Below are positions 9,549 to 19,438 of a DNA stretch of 64,000 nt, in pieces; position 1 is the stretch's first letter; each line of letters begins with the position of its first letter. The position numbers and the translations under genes were made by a program. Below the pieces are notes generated by a model. It was given only the letters and a program-made list of their open reading frames with translations, had not been told where the DNA came from and did no database searches. Origin of the DNA: Branchipolynoe longqiensis (taxonomy: Eukaryota > Annelida > Polychaeta > Phyllodocida > Polynoidae); assembly GCA_030323885.1 (NCBI GenBank), contig CM059198.1, forward strand, positions 16,468,462 through 16,532,461, read 5' to 3'.

Positions 9549-11340
9549 TCAGGCAAACAGGGAGGCACAGCACAGTTTAGCGGTACAGTCTACCTCAGCT
9601 ATGCGGGTCTTGCTAGAGGGCTCCCTCCAGCGGCTAAGGGAATCACAGATTATATTATCGCTGCTGCGGACATATGCAGATTTAATATCAAAATTAAACT
9701 GGACAGAAAGCCAAAAGAGCTCTTTGACGTAGACCATGATCTGCTTATTAATACATCTGCCCATAGAGAGTGATGTGCGCACAGTGTTATTGTCTGTTAC
9801 AAACACAATGCAGTGGTCCCTCCACAGGTGGCACCAGCGGCGGGCGGCCGCAACGACCGCCCACATTTCCTTCACGTTAATGTGTGCGCCCTTGCACGCC
9901 CAGTTGCACTCAGCATAATGGTGGCCCACCACGGCGAGGAGGTCTGGTTCCTCAATGAAGCTGCCCACAAGCCAATCGCCCGCATGGGCCGCTCCAAAAC
10001 CCCAGCAAGACGCATCACTGTAAACCGCGATAGAAGTCGCGTGAACACCCAAAATCTTTGCATAGCCGTTAAAGGTTTCGACATAGTTGAGCCACCAGTG
10101 CAATTCAGAACGGAACTCTGCGTTCAGCCTTAATTTATAGTAGGGGTTCCTTAGTTGGCGTATGGCGTCATATACTCTGGGGGAGAAGGAGCGGCCGCCG
10201 CGGACAACCGTAGCGCAATGGGCTAGCAGGCCGCCCAACTTTTTGAGTTCCTTTCGAGTAACCTTCCTGCGGCCCAAGAAGTCGAGCAGAATGCGCTTTA
10301 GTTTAAACAATTTAGTTTAACAATCTCAGCTGGAGCATAACAGAATCGATTTCTATACCCAGAAACCTCGAGCATTGGGAGGGGGCTGAAAGCTTATGGT
10401 AGCTTATATAGAAGCCTAAGCGGCGGAGGACAGAAATTACAATATATTGGTTACGTAAACATTCATTATAATCACGACCGAGGACGGCGAAATCATCCAA
10501 GTGATTCACAATATGGGTAACGCCCTCCTTACGGGCGCAGCGAACAACAAAATCAGAAATTCTGCTAAAAATGTAAGGGCTTGAGGAGAGTCCCATACAC
10601 AAACGGTTGTCAAAAAATAATTTGTTCCCGCCACCGAAGTTCCATCTGATCGCCTGGCGGGGGCGGTCAAAAGGGTGAATATTAAGGGCCCTATAGGCAT
10701 GCTTTATATCTATACAGGTGATGAAGTCGCCCTGTGCCATAACCTTCACCAAATCTCCGACTCCAAGATATGACAATTTTTTTGAGACTTCGGAAACATA
10801 GTTATTCACAGATCGACCGACAGGTTTACTGCATTCGACGATTGTTCGGTAGCCGTCCCGATTTGATTTTGGAACGGCAAAGAGGTTATGAACGCACAAT
10901 GACTCACCACTCGCCCGGCTTATGTAACGACAGGAAAGTTTGGTGCGTAAGTTTGAATCAATAAAACTGCTCTGGGTGCTCCTATTACAATTACCTGTGT
11001 AAACAGCGCAACATGAAGGATTTATAACCTTCAAACCAAAAATCGCCCCATGCAAAACAAACTCAGTGTCAGGGTCAATGTCCCCCCCGGCAAAGCAATC
11101 ACAGAAACAGCGGCATGGTTTAATCTGAGATAAGTGGTTGGCTATGTAGTGAGTGCACAAGTAAGTAGCGTCCGAACATGCAGCAGTGACAGTAAAGGTG
11201 ACGCTTTCGTTAGAGTAAGTGTCCATGGCAGACACGTAAAGGCCTTGCCCGAAGGCCTTAACACTCAACCAGTCAATGTTAATGGCTTTAAGGGCATAGT
11301 GTAATAAGTGGTTGGATAGTTGGCCCGGGGGTGGGAGCAG
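9549..11340 (-). pseudogene. reverse transcriptase-RNase H of YR element 2 (broken)
   Basis: The frame is open leftwards from about 11340. RT motifs are SLCVHNLFAVPKSNRDGYRT, FITCIDIKHAYRALNIHP, LCMGLSSSPYIFSRISD and the catalytic HLDDFAVLGR near 10500. A one-base frameshift lies near 10311, between the connection region and RNase H. RNase H (10310-9549) has an Asp in AVYSDASCWGFGA, a Glu in INVKEMWAVVAA, an Asp in VTDNNTVRTS and an Asp in IICDSLSRW, so all four acidic residues remain. It pairs with the gag to the right and the YR to the left. The 5' part of ORF2 lies in other frames between 11474 and 12210 and is split by the MITE. Confidence 0.87.
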
Positions 11341-11585
11341 TCAGCCCCGCCCCCTGCGCCAACACGCGCGGTTATTACCGGCACGCTACCAAGGCAACCT
11401 GCGCCCGGAGAGCCTGATTTAACAGCGTCGCGGGGGCAAACAATGGGGCAATTAACGCCATTAGTGTGGCTCACAATGCCTGTGCTGGTAATGACTTAAC
11501 TAGGGGCGGCTACCTGGCGACACTTAGAGTTGCTTGGACACATACCCATTCCCATTACATCAAAACAATGCACAAAACCATCAGT

Positions 11586-12075
11586 ACCGGTGTTGCAGTT
11601 TCCCAGGGACACCAGTTTCCCAGGGACACATCGCTTCTGCACACGCTTCAAACTCGAACAGCATCATCACTAACCTTATAAATTTAATATAATGTTTTTG
11701 GTAAAGATGTTTTCTACATGTGTACCAAACGATTTGTTTCTAAATGGTGAAATTTGAGAGATATTTGACCTTTTCTGTATTTTCTGTATGAAGATTGCTC
11801 ACGACCATTGACAATGCCTTGAGTTTGATGGTACGAGCAGTGCAAAACGTTAGTTTTATTCAAAATTAATAGAATTCAAGAACCCTAACCTTATAAATTT
11901 AATATAGTCTCTTTAGATGTTTTCTATATGTGTACCAAGCGATTTGTTTCTAGATGGTGTAATTTGGGAGATATTTGACTTCTTCTGTATGAAGATTTGC
12001 TCACGGCTGTTAACAATGCATTTGAATGGAAGTGTCCCGGGAAAACTGGTGTCCCTCGGAATCCGCATCACCGGC
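11586..12075. mobile_element. MITE-1 inside YR element 2
   Basis: This non-coding element of about 490 bp is bounded by long inverted repeats: the left begins ACCGGTGTTGCAGTTTCCCA (11586) and the right, read on the - strand, begins GCCGGTGATGCGGATTCCGA (12075 leftward). Both continue into AGGGACACCAGTTT. The interior contains an imperfect tandem duplication of about 215 bp (about 11671-11885 and 11886-12020), each copy with AACCTTATAAATTTAATATA and TGTACCAAACGATTTGTTTC-like motifs. It interrupts the ORF2 leader of YR element 2. A TCAG on each side could be a target duplication but is too short to be sure. The transposase superfamily is not assigned. Confidence 0.8.
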
Positions 12076-12213
12076 TTCAGAAAGATGGGGGTGAGTAACC
12101 ACCGGCGATATGTCGAGGCCTGGGCGGGTGTCTGGGTCTGAAGCGACATAGTCATTAGCAGCAAATACACAATTGCGAACTTTTCTCCGACCCCGACCCC
12201 GGCCTCTGGGCAT

Positions 12214-13176
12214 TCATTCCTTACGACAATTCCCCCTAATGTGTGACTTGCTCCCGCAGCGGGAGCACGAATGGCCGAAATTGCAGGTTTTCTCATCTCT
12301 GCTACAGCTGTCAGTTTTATTGTAAGAAAAACAGGGCTTCTTCCCGTCTTCACAGAAAAGTTGCCCTGAGCTGCCCTTTACACCCTTGGTTGCGATCTGA
12401 CTACCTCTGGCCGACTGGGTCCGCATAAACTCAAAAGCGTAATATTTAAGCGCTAGTTTGGGGTTTCCATCACAGAAGGCATCGTAGCCCTCGGCGACGG
12501 CAAGTTTCCGGACTGCAAGATTGTACTTAGCGTGCGATTGGTCCTGGAACTTCCCTGTTTTCGCTTTCCTGCAAATATACTTCATGTGTTTAATGACACG
12601 CCTCAGCTCCCGCAAGTCCACATCCTTTTTATCGAGGATCCAACCACAGCACGACTCCAGCACTTCGGAGGGGGACAATTTCTTTAAGTATTTACAGTCC
12701 TCCAGGTATCTACGCAGAGACCACTTACTGCGCTTCCTTCATTCCCGACTTGTTGTCCCGTCCGAGGTGCTTGAGTTTGATGAATGTCGGCGCCGTCGTC
12801 GGTGCCGCCAGTCATGAGACCCGCTCCTCCTCTGACTGGTGCTCCGGCCTCTCTTGTGCCTGGTCGTCAGCTCGGCCATTTCGTCCGCCAGGTGGCGTTC
12901 ACGACGGTCGCGTTCAGCGCAGCACTTCCGGCACTGCAGAGCCCGCTCCTTTTCAGCTCTCGCGGCCTCCCTCTCGTCCATCTCACTGTCGCTTGGCGGC
13001 GCCTTGGATGTAGTTGGCGTTTGAGTCCCATCCGCCATCGGTGAAGATCCGTCATCGTCGGACATTGCACTCACTTTCTCCGACACTCGTTTGGCGTGCC
13101 TAGTCTGCATAACTGCCATAAGGCAGCTGTCGTTAACCGGACCCCGATGAGTACCGCCGCACGGTCCACAGTACAT
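12214..13176 (-). pseudogene. gag-like protein of YR element 2 (one stop)
   Basis: This starts at an ATG (13176-13174) with an N-terminal zinc finger-like motif (MYCGPCGGTHRGPVNDSC), followed by charged coiled-coil and Arg/Ser-rich segments. A single in-frame TGA at 12741-12739 interrupts a frame otherwise open to 12214. The C-terminal half has a helical core (LRRVIKHMKYICRKAKTGKF) and a Cys/His-rich tail with CFSYN, CNFGHSC and CSRCGSKSHIRGNC, resembling a CCCH finger plus a retroviral-type knuckle. The same arrangement recurs in the gag at 17902. The role as RNA-binding structural protein is inferred from this and from its position first in the element. Confidence 0.83.
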
Positions 13177-13545
13177 AAGTATCAGCTTCGCCGAGCAGGT
13201 TGATGTTGGGCGATGTAAAATGTCGCAACAATTTTAAAATCAATCAGAGTATCCTGCAAATTATTCCCAATGTATGGCGTAGTGGTAATTGTCAGTATAA
13301 TAAAAATAAAATGATATTATAAAGGAGTTAGGAGTCGTGTGTTGGAGCTGTAACCGACAATCACAAACTAGTAAAAATTAATTGAGAGTATATTTATTTC
13401 CCGATTATAGTGAAATAAATTGATATGTGTATGGCAGTTGTAGTCGTGTGTCGAAGCTGTAATCGACAATCGACACACAAAATCCAAATACTGTGGTTAA
13501 ATGCTCCTCGAGTAAATCAAATAAAATAAATAAATATAAATGATT
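13177..13545. other. AT-rich leader with an imperfect direct repeat
   Basis: No gene. It lies upstream of the element 2 gag and probably includes that element's 5' end. Two similar blocks (GGAGTCGTGTGTTGGAGCTG at about 13328 and GTAGTCGTGTGTCGAAGCTG at about 13441, each followed by TAAYCGACAATC) form a direct repeat of about 110-bp period. The second contains a small inverted repeat TGTGTCG...CGACACA. The right edge, at about 13545, is the broken end of the Gypsy copy. Confidence 0.5.
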
Positions 13546-16348
13546 GTGAGATCAACATAGACATAGATACATCCTTTTCATATTCAGCCACAATCTTACT
13601 CAATAGACTCGACGACTGCATGTCCACTGCAGCAACGCAGAATGTGTCATCGAATAGGCTATCATGACCTACTTTGGCGGTATGCGCCCTGGACAACGTG
13701 TCTGCAAAAAACATCAAAGAGCCCTTCACATGACATAATTGAATATTGTAATTCTGCAATCGCATTCGCATTCTTTGCATTTTAGCTGACAACTTATGTA
13801 TTGGTTTTTGCATTATGGCTACCAATGGCTTGTGGTCTGTCTGAATTTGAACTTCCTTGCCAAATATATACTCATGAAACCGTTGGCAACCGAAACATAT
13901 GGCGAGCATTTCTTTTTCAATAGTGGCATATCCACACTGCGCTGCATTAAGCGCATGAGATGCAAGTGTGATTGGTTTACCATCTTGCATTAACACGGCT
14001 CCCAAACCTGATTGACAAGCATCTACCTGAATCACAATGGGCTTTTTAACATTGTAATATGTCAATACAGGAGCAGTTCTTAACTTCTCCCTCAACTTAT
14101 CGAACGCACCTTGCTGTTCGGCTTGCCAGTGCCACGCCACGTCCTTGGCTAGGAGCGTGCATAGTGGTTTTGCTATCTCGGACATGTTGGGTATGAACTT
14201 GTGTACATATCCCACCATGCCCAGGAACCTTTGGACGCTTTGTTTGTCATGCGGCTCTGGCATGTCTACTATTGCTTGTATTATGTCTGGATCAGGCTTT
14301 ACACCCTGCTGGGTAAGTTGATGACCTACATACTTTACTGTAGTCTTACATAGCAACGATTTAGCATCATTTAACTTCAGATTAACCGACCTAGCTCGGT
14401 CCAAAACAGCTCGGAGCCGCTCGTTATGCTCTTCAACCGTTGACCCATATACCAAAATATCGTCCGTGACTATCCCGATACCGGGTATGTCGCCCATGAC
14501 ACGGTGCATCTCCTGAATAAAAATGTCACCGGCTGTTTTGAATGCAAACGGCAAGCGTGTGTACCTGTACCGGCCCCACGGAGTATTGAACGTGCACAAA
14601 CGTGAACTTTCCTCATCCAGTTCTATCTGCCAATACCCTGTCATTGCATCCAAAATTGAAAAATACTTTGCATCGGCCGTTTTGGCAATAATTTCATCAA
14701 TAGTTTTGGTTGGGAATGGCCCTCTCTTTATCGCTTTGTTCAACTTAATCGGATCCAGACAAATTCTAATTTTATTTGTTTTTTTTTACGATCGTAATAG
14801 AGTTAACCCACTCAGTAGGCTCATCCTGTTCCACTATGACACCTAACTCTACCATACGATCAAGCTCACTGCGTACTTTACCCTGAATGGCAAACGGAAT
14901 CCGTCTAGGCGGATCTATGACAGGTTGAATAGACTTATCGACATGAATGATAGCCTTTGCTTTGATCAACCCCAAACCCTGAAATACGTCTTTGTATTCG
15001 CTTACCAGCTTCTCTGCCCCAGCGCTGGAACTGTTCGTCGGTTTGGAAATGTTCGCCGGTTTGCCAATGTTCGTCGGTTTGGATATGTTCATCAGCACAG
15101 AGCTGTGCACCTCATCCACACGTGCCAGCAGGTTCAACGTTACACAAGCCTGCTTGCCCAGGATGGGCTGGCAATCCGGCACCACCTGGCACCGAAGCAC
15201 ACTGTCGTTGACGTCGAGCAGTGCCTCTCCATCCGGCGTGATCCGGTGACCGGAGAACGTCACCAACAAACATCTGGTGTTCGCCAGTCTCCCCGGCGCG
15301 ACTCTGTCGAACACAAACCTCGGAAGCACGTTTGCCTCCGATCCGGTGTCAAGTTTAAACTTGACAGGACAACCGTTCACCCAAACGATTGCATGCCACA
15401 GCTCGGCATCTCGACCAGCACCGTGATCGATGGCGCCCACAAACAGATCCGTTGCCAGTACATTGACTTCCGCCGGATCCGGGTCTTGCTCAGCATTGTG
15501 AGGGTCGGGCACTTCGACGTGAAGTTTGTTGACTCTCCCGAGCCTGCTCCTACAGACCTTCCCGAAGTGCCCGATCTTCTTACAGGCAATGCAAGCCTTT
15601 CCTTTCGCTGGGCAGACTCCCCAGCGGTGTTCGTATCCACAGTTCTGGCAGCGGATCTTGAACTCTCCTGCACCGGCGCCGCCGGCATTCCAAGATGGCG
15701 ATTTCCAAGATGGCGTCGCCGCTGACCGGACCGCCGGTGCACCGGTACGCACATTAGCATAATTCCGAATGAAATCAATGTCTTTACTTTCGACGTCTGA
15801 TTTGGTGCCCTCCAACAGATCTGAACTGAACTCACTCATTTCACACATACTTATGCACTTTGTCAATGTTAACTCAGTAGTTTGAAGCAATTTGTTCCGC
15901 AAATTCACATTTTTCACGCCAGCCACAATTCGATCGCGCAAAAGCGACTCCTCCACCACTCCATATTCACAGTCCTTGACTTTGTCCCTTAACGCTGTGA
16001 TGTACGTCGCCATATTTTCTGACGCTTGATTATGCGAATTGAATTTGTATCGTGTGATAATTATACTGCTCTTACCGACACAATAAACCTGAAATGCTTC
16101 AGTTAACGGCTTGATCTTGTCTTGATCGACGAACGCAAAAGTCATATTGGCAATACCTTTTGCGCTTCCTCGCCAGCAACGTGAAGGAAGATGCAGCATT
16201 GCACTCGTTCTCCTTTTAATATGACACCTGCCGCAGTGGCGTATATATCATATGCTCTGATCCATGTTTTCCAGTTCGATCTTGCATTGTTGCTGAGGAC
16301 AAGCTGACCAGGCGTCCGCAAACCCGGCAAAGTATTTGCGGGCGGCAT
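13546..16348 (-). pseudogene. gag-pol of truncated Gypsy A copy
   Basis: The product is a gag-protease-RT-RNase H polyprotein of the Mag-like Gypsy type. The start at 16348 (MPPANTLPGL) matches the + strand copy at 19439. A one-base deletion near 16155 (GGTATTGCC against GGTATTTGCC) shifts the frame. The next segment (to 14772) carries a zinc knuckle (CQNCGYEHRWGVC, CIACKKIGHFGKVC) and the aspartic protease motif LDTGSEANVL. A one-base insertion in the T run at about 14780-14788 (nine T against eight) gives a second frameshift before RT. The third segment (14743-13546) has IVTDDILVYG at the RT active site and RNase H with IVIQVDACQSGLGAVLM. The protein is cut off before the integrase. Confidence 0.92.
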
Positions 16349-16367
16349 TCTTCCTCATCTGACACCA

Positions 16368-16558
16368 TGTGAAAGTACAACGTCTGAACACTTTGACTTC
16401 TGGTTACTGAATGGTTTATTCACGGCGTAGGGCATGCTTGACTCGCTGGCTAAACTTTCCATGACGTCATCTCATTTGCATATCTCTTTGTCCCCAACTC
16501 TGCATATCGTTAACATATATTACCCACAGGTCTACACGTCTATTACGCATATATCACA
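16368..16558 (-). repeat. LTR of truncated Gypsy A copy
   Basis: This 191-bp LTR reads on the - strand from TGTGATATATGCG (16558) to TACTTTCACA (16368), matching the 5' LTR at 19229-19419. It keeps TGACGTCA, ATGCAAAT and AATAAA motifs. Leftward it is followed by the same TGGTGTCAGATG primer-site sequence. Confidence 0.93.
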
Positions 16559-16958
16559 GTATTTGTTCCACTTGCATCTATACTCCTATAATGCGTTATA
16601 CATCACATATATATCTACAGGTAGAATCTCTGAGTCTCTATGTGTGTAAATGGGTTCACATAGACCGATTTATCGGTGCTGTTTCAACGTTGCAGGTTTG
16701 CAGCCGAAATGTTACAAACAAACAACTTCAAGGACGATGGACATGAACTCTAAGGCCTGTATGAATGTAGATATATTCATGTGTTCTTGCCGGCAACTTC
16801 AAGTTGAGATGAACCTGTCCATTGGTGAGGCCTGCATGGCACAGTCAAGAACATTCTAAAGAGCTACGGCAGTCCGTTTTTCGCCGGCAACTTCAAGGGC
16901 GATGATGGACATGAATATTACAGGCATGTGTGAATTAAATATATTCATGTGTTCAATT

Positions 16959-17425
16959 TGTCTTTTTTTCGGTGCTTGTTCTTGTTCTTTTCTGTCCTAT
17001 GCTTTGTCTTTCTTGGTTGTGTTCTTTCTTATGTTCTTTTGGTGGTTTCTTGTTCTTTCTTGAATGCCTCGTTTCTTTTCTTGTTTTTTGACTTTCTTCT
17101 TTTTTCTTTTTTCTTGTTTTTTTGCTTCTTTTTTTTTTTCCTGTTTGTCTTGTCTTTTTCTTTTTCTGGTCTTGCCTTGCTGGTTGTGCTGTTCTTTTCC
17201 TTTTTGTTGCTTTGGATGCTTATTTTTACTTGTTCTTTCTTTTTTTTTTCTTGTGGTTTTGCTTCTTCTGGTCGTGTCTTTTGTTTGTTCGTGTTGCTTT
17301 GTGTTCTTTTGGTTTCTTTTTTCTTGTCTTCTCTCTTTCCTTGGTTTGGGGCTTTCTTGGGATGGCTTGTTCTTTTCTGTGTTCCTTGTCCGTTCGTTTT
17401 TTGCTTTTGTTCCTTGTTGGGTTGT
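16959..17425. repeat. T-rich pyrimidine tract
   Basis: About 465 bp are almost entirely T with C and G, built from variations of TTCTTTTT, TTGTTCTTTTC and CTTGTTTTT. A is very rare on the + strand. ORFs on both strands through this tract are composition artefacts. It looks like a degenerate microsatellite expanded inside the 70-bp repeat region. Confidence 0.75.
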
Positions 17426-17576
17426 GCCAGCAACTTCAAGGACGACAGACATGAACTCTACGGCCTGTGTGAGTTAAGTATATTCATGATTAAATATATT
17501 CATGTGTTCTCGCTGGCAACTGAGCTTCTGCAACTGTATTTAGTCATGTACAAAATATTTACAGTCCGTGTTAGAA

Positions 17577-17616
17577 TTTGACATATATTGGAAGCGGAAT
17601 TCCAATATATGTCAAA
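17577..17616. repeat. perfect 17-bp inverted repeat
   Basis: TTTGACATATATTGGAA (17577-17593) and its exact reverse complement (17600-17616) are separated by six bases. A related sequence without the second arm occurs at about 17790-17835, just before the gag of YR element 4. It could form a cruciform or be an element end. Confidence 0.7.
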
Positions 17617-17901
17617 TATAAAACAAATAAATAAAATTAAAATATCGACAAGCTGGACGACGGGCATGAACTCTAATGCCTGTATGAATGTAAATAGATT
17701 CATGTGTTCTCAACGGCAACTTCAAGTTGATCAAACCTGTCCATTGGAAGGACAATGGATATGAACACTAAGGCCTGTATGAATTCAATATAGTTGAAGT
17801 CTGTGTTAAATTTGGACAAATATATTAAGTGGAACGCCCACACATGGCCAGCAGCAGTTCGCGACGTGCGGCGCAAGGTGCGGTCGACAGACTTCTAGGC
17901 T

Positions 17902-18931
17902 ATGCCTAAGAATTATTGTTTGGTTTGTGGTACTACTCACAAGGCGACCGACATGGGAGTCTGTCTCAAGTGCAAAGCAAAGCAGGCGGCAAAGCAGGCG
18001 AAACAAGCGTCAGCAAAAAAGGAGACGACAACAATACAGAAAACTGGAGAAATGGCAGAGTCGAGTGTGGATAAGTTGTCGTCGCACATAAGTAGTATGT
18101 CGCTGGAGGAGCGTCAAAGCCGGGTTCGTGAGGACCTTCAATGGTTGGAGCAAGAGGAGTGGATAATGGACCTGGAGAGGCGTCGGGAAGTGTTAGCGAG
18201 GCGCCTTGACAGGCGTTCCAGGATGCCGGTATCAGATGATGAGGCGGAGGTGAAGGGCGAAACGGCCATTGAGGTGACCTTGCCTCCATCCGTGACGCCT
18301 CAACTTGACAGCGGCGGACCAGTGGAACACTCGACATATGGCATGATAAGGTCATGTAACCATTCACGTGAATGCACCCGCCGCCATAGAAGCAAGACCA
18401 GTTCGGGCAGCAGAAGCAGGAGCAGTTCACGTCGTCAAAGAAGTAAGTGGTCGCTCAAGCACTATACGTTCAGTTCGAAGGAGGTTCGGAAGCTTAACGC
18501 TTACGAATTAATTGAAGCAGCTTCTAAATGGGTGCTGGACTTGCAGGGGCTTACATTAAAAGACTACAGAGTATTTATACAGCATGTCGCTTTCATTGCT
18601 AATAGAGCGAAGAGTGACGAGTTCAAGGATTGTGCGCATACTGAATACGACGCTGAAATTAGGAAGCTGGCGGAAACCTTGGGTTTTGCCGCTTTTAGCA
18701 AAGTTCATAATGGTGAGTGTTCTTCACTATGGTGTTAATAACATTTGACAGCGTAAGACAAGCATGCAGGAGAACTACCGGAAGTCAAACCAAAAAAGAG
18801 AGGGGAAACGCGCTTGCTTCAGGTGGAACCGGGAGGGCGGCTGTGACCTTGGGGAAGACAAATGTCATTTCGGTCATTACTGTGGAATATGTTTGTCGCG
18901 TTCTCATGGCCGCCACAGTTGCACCAAGGTT
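17902..18931 (+). pseudogene. gag-like protein of YR element 4 (frame break)
   Basis: The ATG at 17902 opens an N-terminal Cys/His finger (MPKNYCLVCGTTHK and CLKCKAK), then acid/Arg-rich coiled-coil sequence, an Arg/Ser-rich segment and a helical core (LIEAASKWVLDLQGLTLKDY). The frame closes at 18738. The homologous C-terminal zinc region (CFRWNREGGCDLGED, CHFGHYCGICLSRSHGRHSC) continues in another frame from 18752 to a TGA at 18929-18931. The 40 bases between (18712-18751) have no counterpart in the element 2 gag. They start with GGTGAGT and end in TTTGACAG, which looks intron-like. Function is inferred as for the other gag proteins here. Confidence 0.8.
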
Positions 18932-19228
18932 TGACGTGATGGAATGTCTGTTGTGAAGCCGACAGTGTCTGCAGACTTCGATTGTGATAATTGTGGATTT
19001 GTATTTCCTGCTGTTGATTCTAATGTGGAAATTGATATTTCTGTTACATGTGTATGTAGGAAGCCAGAGGTTTCTGACAGTGCATGTAATAAAGTAGTAT
19101 GCGCTGATATGGTTTTTGAAGGTAATACTTTCAACGTTAGTGAAACTAGCCCGAGTAAGTGGATAAACCCAAACATTGTTGAACCGAATGGTATTTTGAC
19201 TGTTGATAATGTATTTGAAGATGGCTGC
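18932..19228 (+). pseudogene. ORF2 N-terminal leader of YR element 4
   Basis: This frame follows the gag TGA directly (18929-18931) and stays open to the Gypsy insertion. It includes a Cys-rich patch (FDCDNCGFVFPAVDSNVE, TCVCRKPE) and no known domain, like the leaders of ORF2 in the other YR elements. It resumes in the same frame at 23920 after the insertion. Confidence 0.75.
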
Positions 19229-19419
19229 TGTGATATATGCGTAATAGACGTCTAGACCTGTGGTTAATATATGTTAATGATATGCAGGGTTGGGGACAAA
19301 GAGATATGCAAATGAGATGACATCATGGAAAGTTTAGCCGGCGGGTCAAGCGTGCCCTAAGCCATGAATAAACCATTCAGTATCCAGAAGTCAAAGTGTT
19401 CAGACGTTGTACTTTCACA
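19229..19419 (+). repeat. 5' LTR of Gypsy A
   Basis: 191 bp from TGTGATATATGCG to TACTTTCACA. It contains ATGCAAAT (19306-19313), TGACATCA (19318-19325; the 3' LTR has TGACGTCA) and an AATAAA (19367-19372). Confidence 0.95.
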
Positions 19420-19432
19420 TGGTGTCAGATGA
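19420..19432 (+). promoter_or_regulatory. primer binding site, tRNA-Leu type
   Basis: TGGTGTCAGATGA starts immediately after the LTR. TGGTGTCAG is complementary to the CCA end plus acceptor stem of many animal tRNA-Leu species, so minus-strand priming by tRNA-Leu is likely. The assignment comes from general knowledge of tRNA-Leu ends, not a database match. Confidence 0.7.
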
Positions 19433-19438
19433 GGAAGA

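Larger units (their letters stand above)
8574..13176 (-). mobile_element. YR retrotransposon 2 (decayed, - strand)
   Basis: From right to left this holds a gag with an N-terminal Cys/His finger and C-terminal CCCH/knuckle (13176-12214), RT/RNase H (about 11340-9549) and a tyrosine recombinase (about 9540-8574). It is the same lineage as YR element 4 at 17.9-26.3 kb (similar gag fingers, RT motifs and YR) and differs from elements 1 and 5. Each gene carries stops or frameshifts, and a MITE (11586-12075) interrupts the start of ORF2. Terminal repeats were not identified, so the outer limits are those of the coding region. There is no methyltransferase domain between RNase H and YR. Confidence 0.85.
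13546..16558 (-). mobile_element. Gypsy A, truncated - strand copy
   Basis: This is the same Ty3/Gypsy family as 19229-23914, on the opposite strand. It keeps one LTR (16368-16558), the leader, and gag-protease-RT-RNase H, but stops abruptly at about 13546 inside the region just before the integrase. The integrase and second LTR are missing. The left boundary is an abrupt loss of similarity into AT-rich DNA, with no LTR there, so the missing part was deleted rather than never made. Confidence 0.92.
16640..17800. repeat. degenerate copies of a ~70-bp repeat
   Basis: At least five diverged direct copies share the pattern GGCAACTTCAAGGACGATGG followed by ACATGAACTCTAAGGCCTGT and ATATTCATGTGTTCT. 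They begin near 16722, 16884, 17427, 17650 and 17740. They flank and are interrupted by the T-rich tract at 16959-17425. They lie just upstream of the YR element 4 gag and could be part of that element's 5' region, though no matching 3' copy was found. Confidence 0.6.

Noticed and set aside
14925..15725. 266-aa + strand ORF, and the matching - strand ORF at 19988-20926
   Set aside because: Shadow frames of the gag-protease region in the two Gypsy A copies; the sense strand carries the zinc knuckle and protease motifs.
16949..17581. Long ORFs of Phe/Leu/Ser (+) and Lys/Gln/Arg (-) composition
   Set aside because: They lie in the T-rich tract; the open frames come from base composition, and no domain or start context supports a gene.
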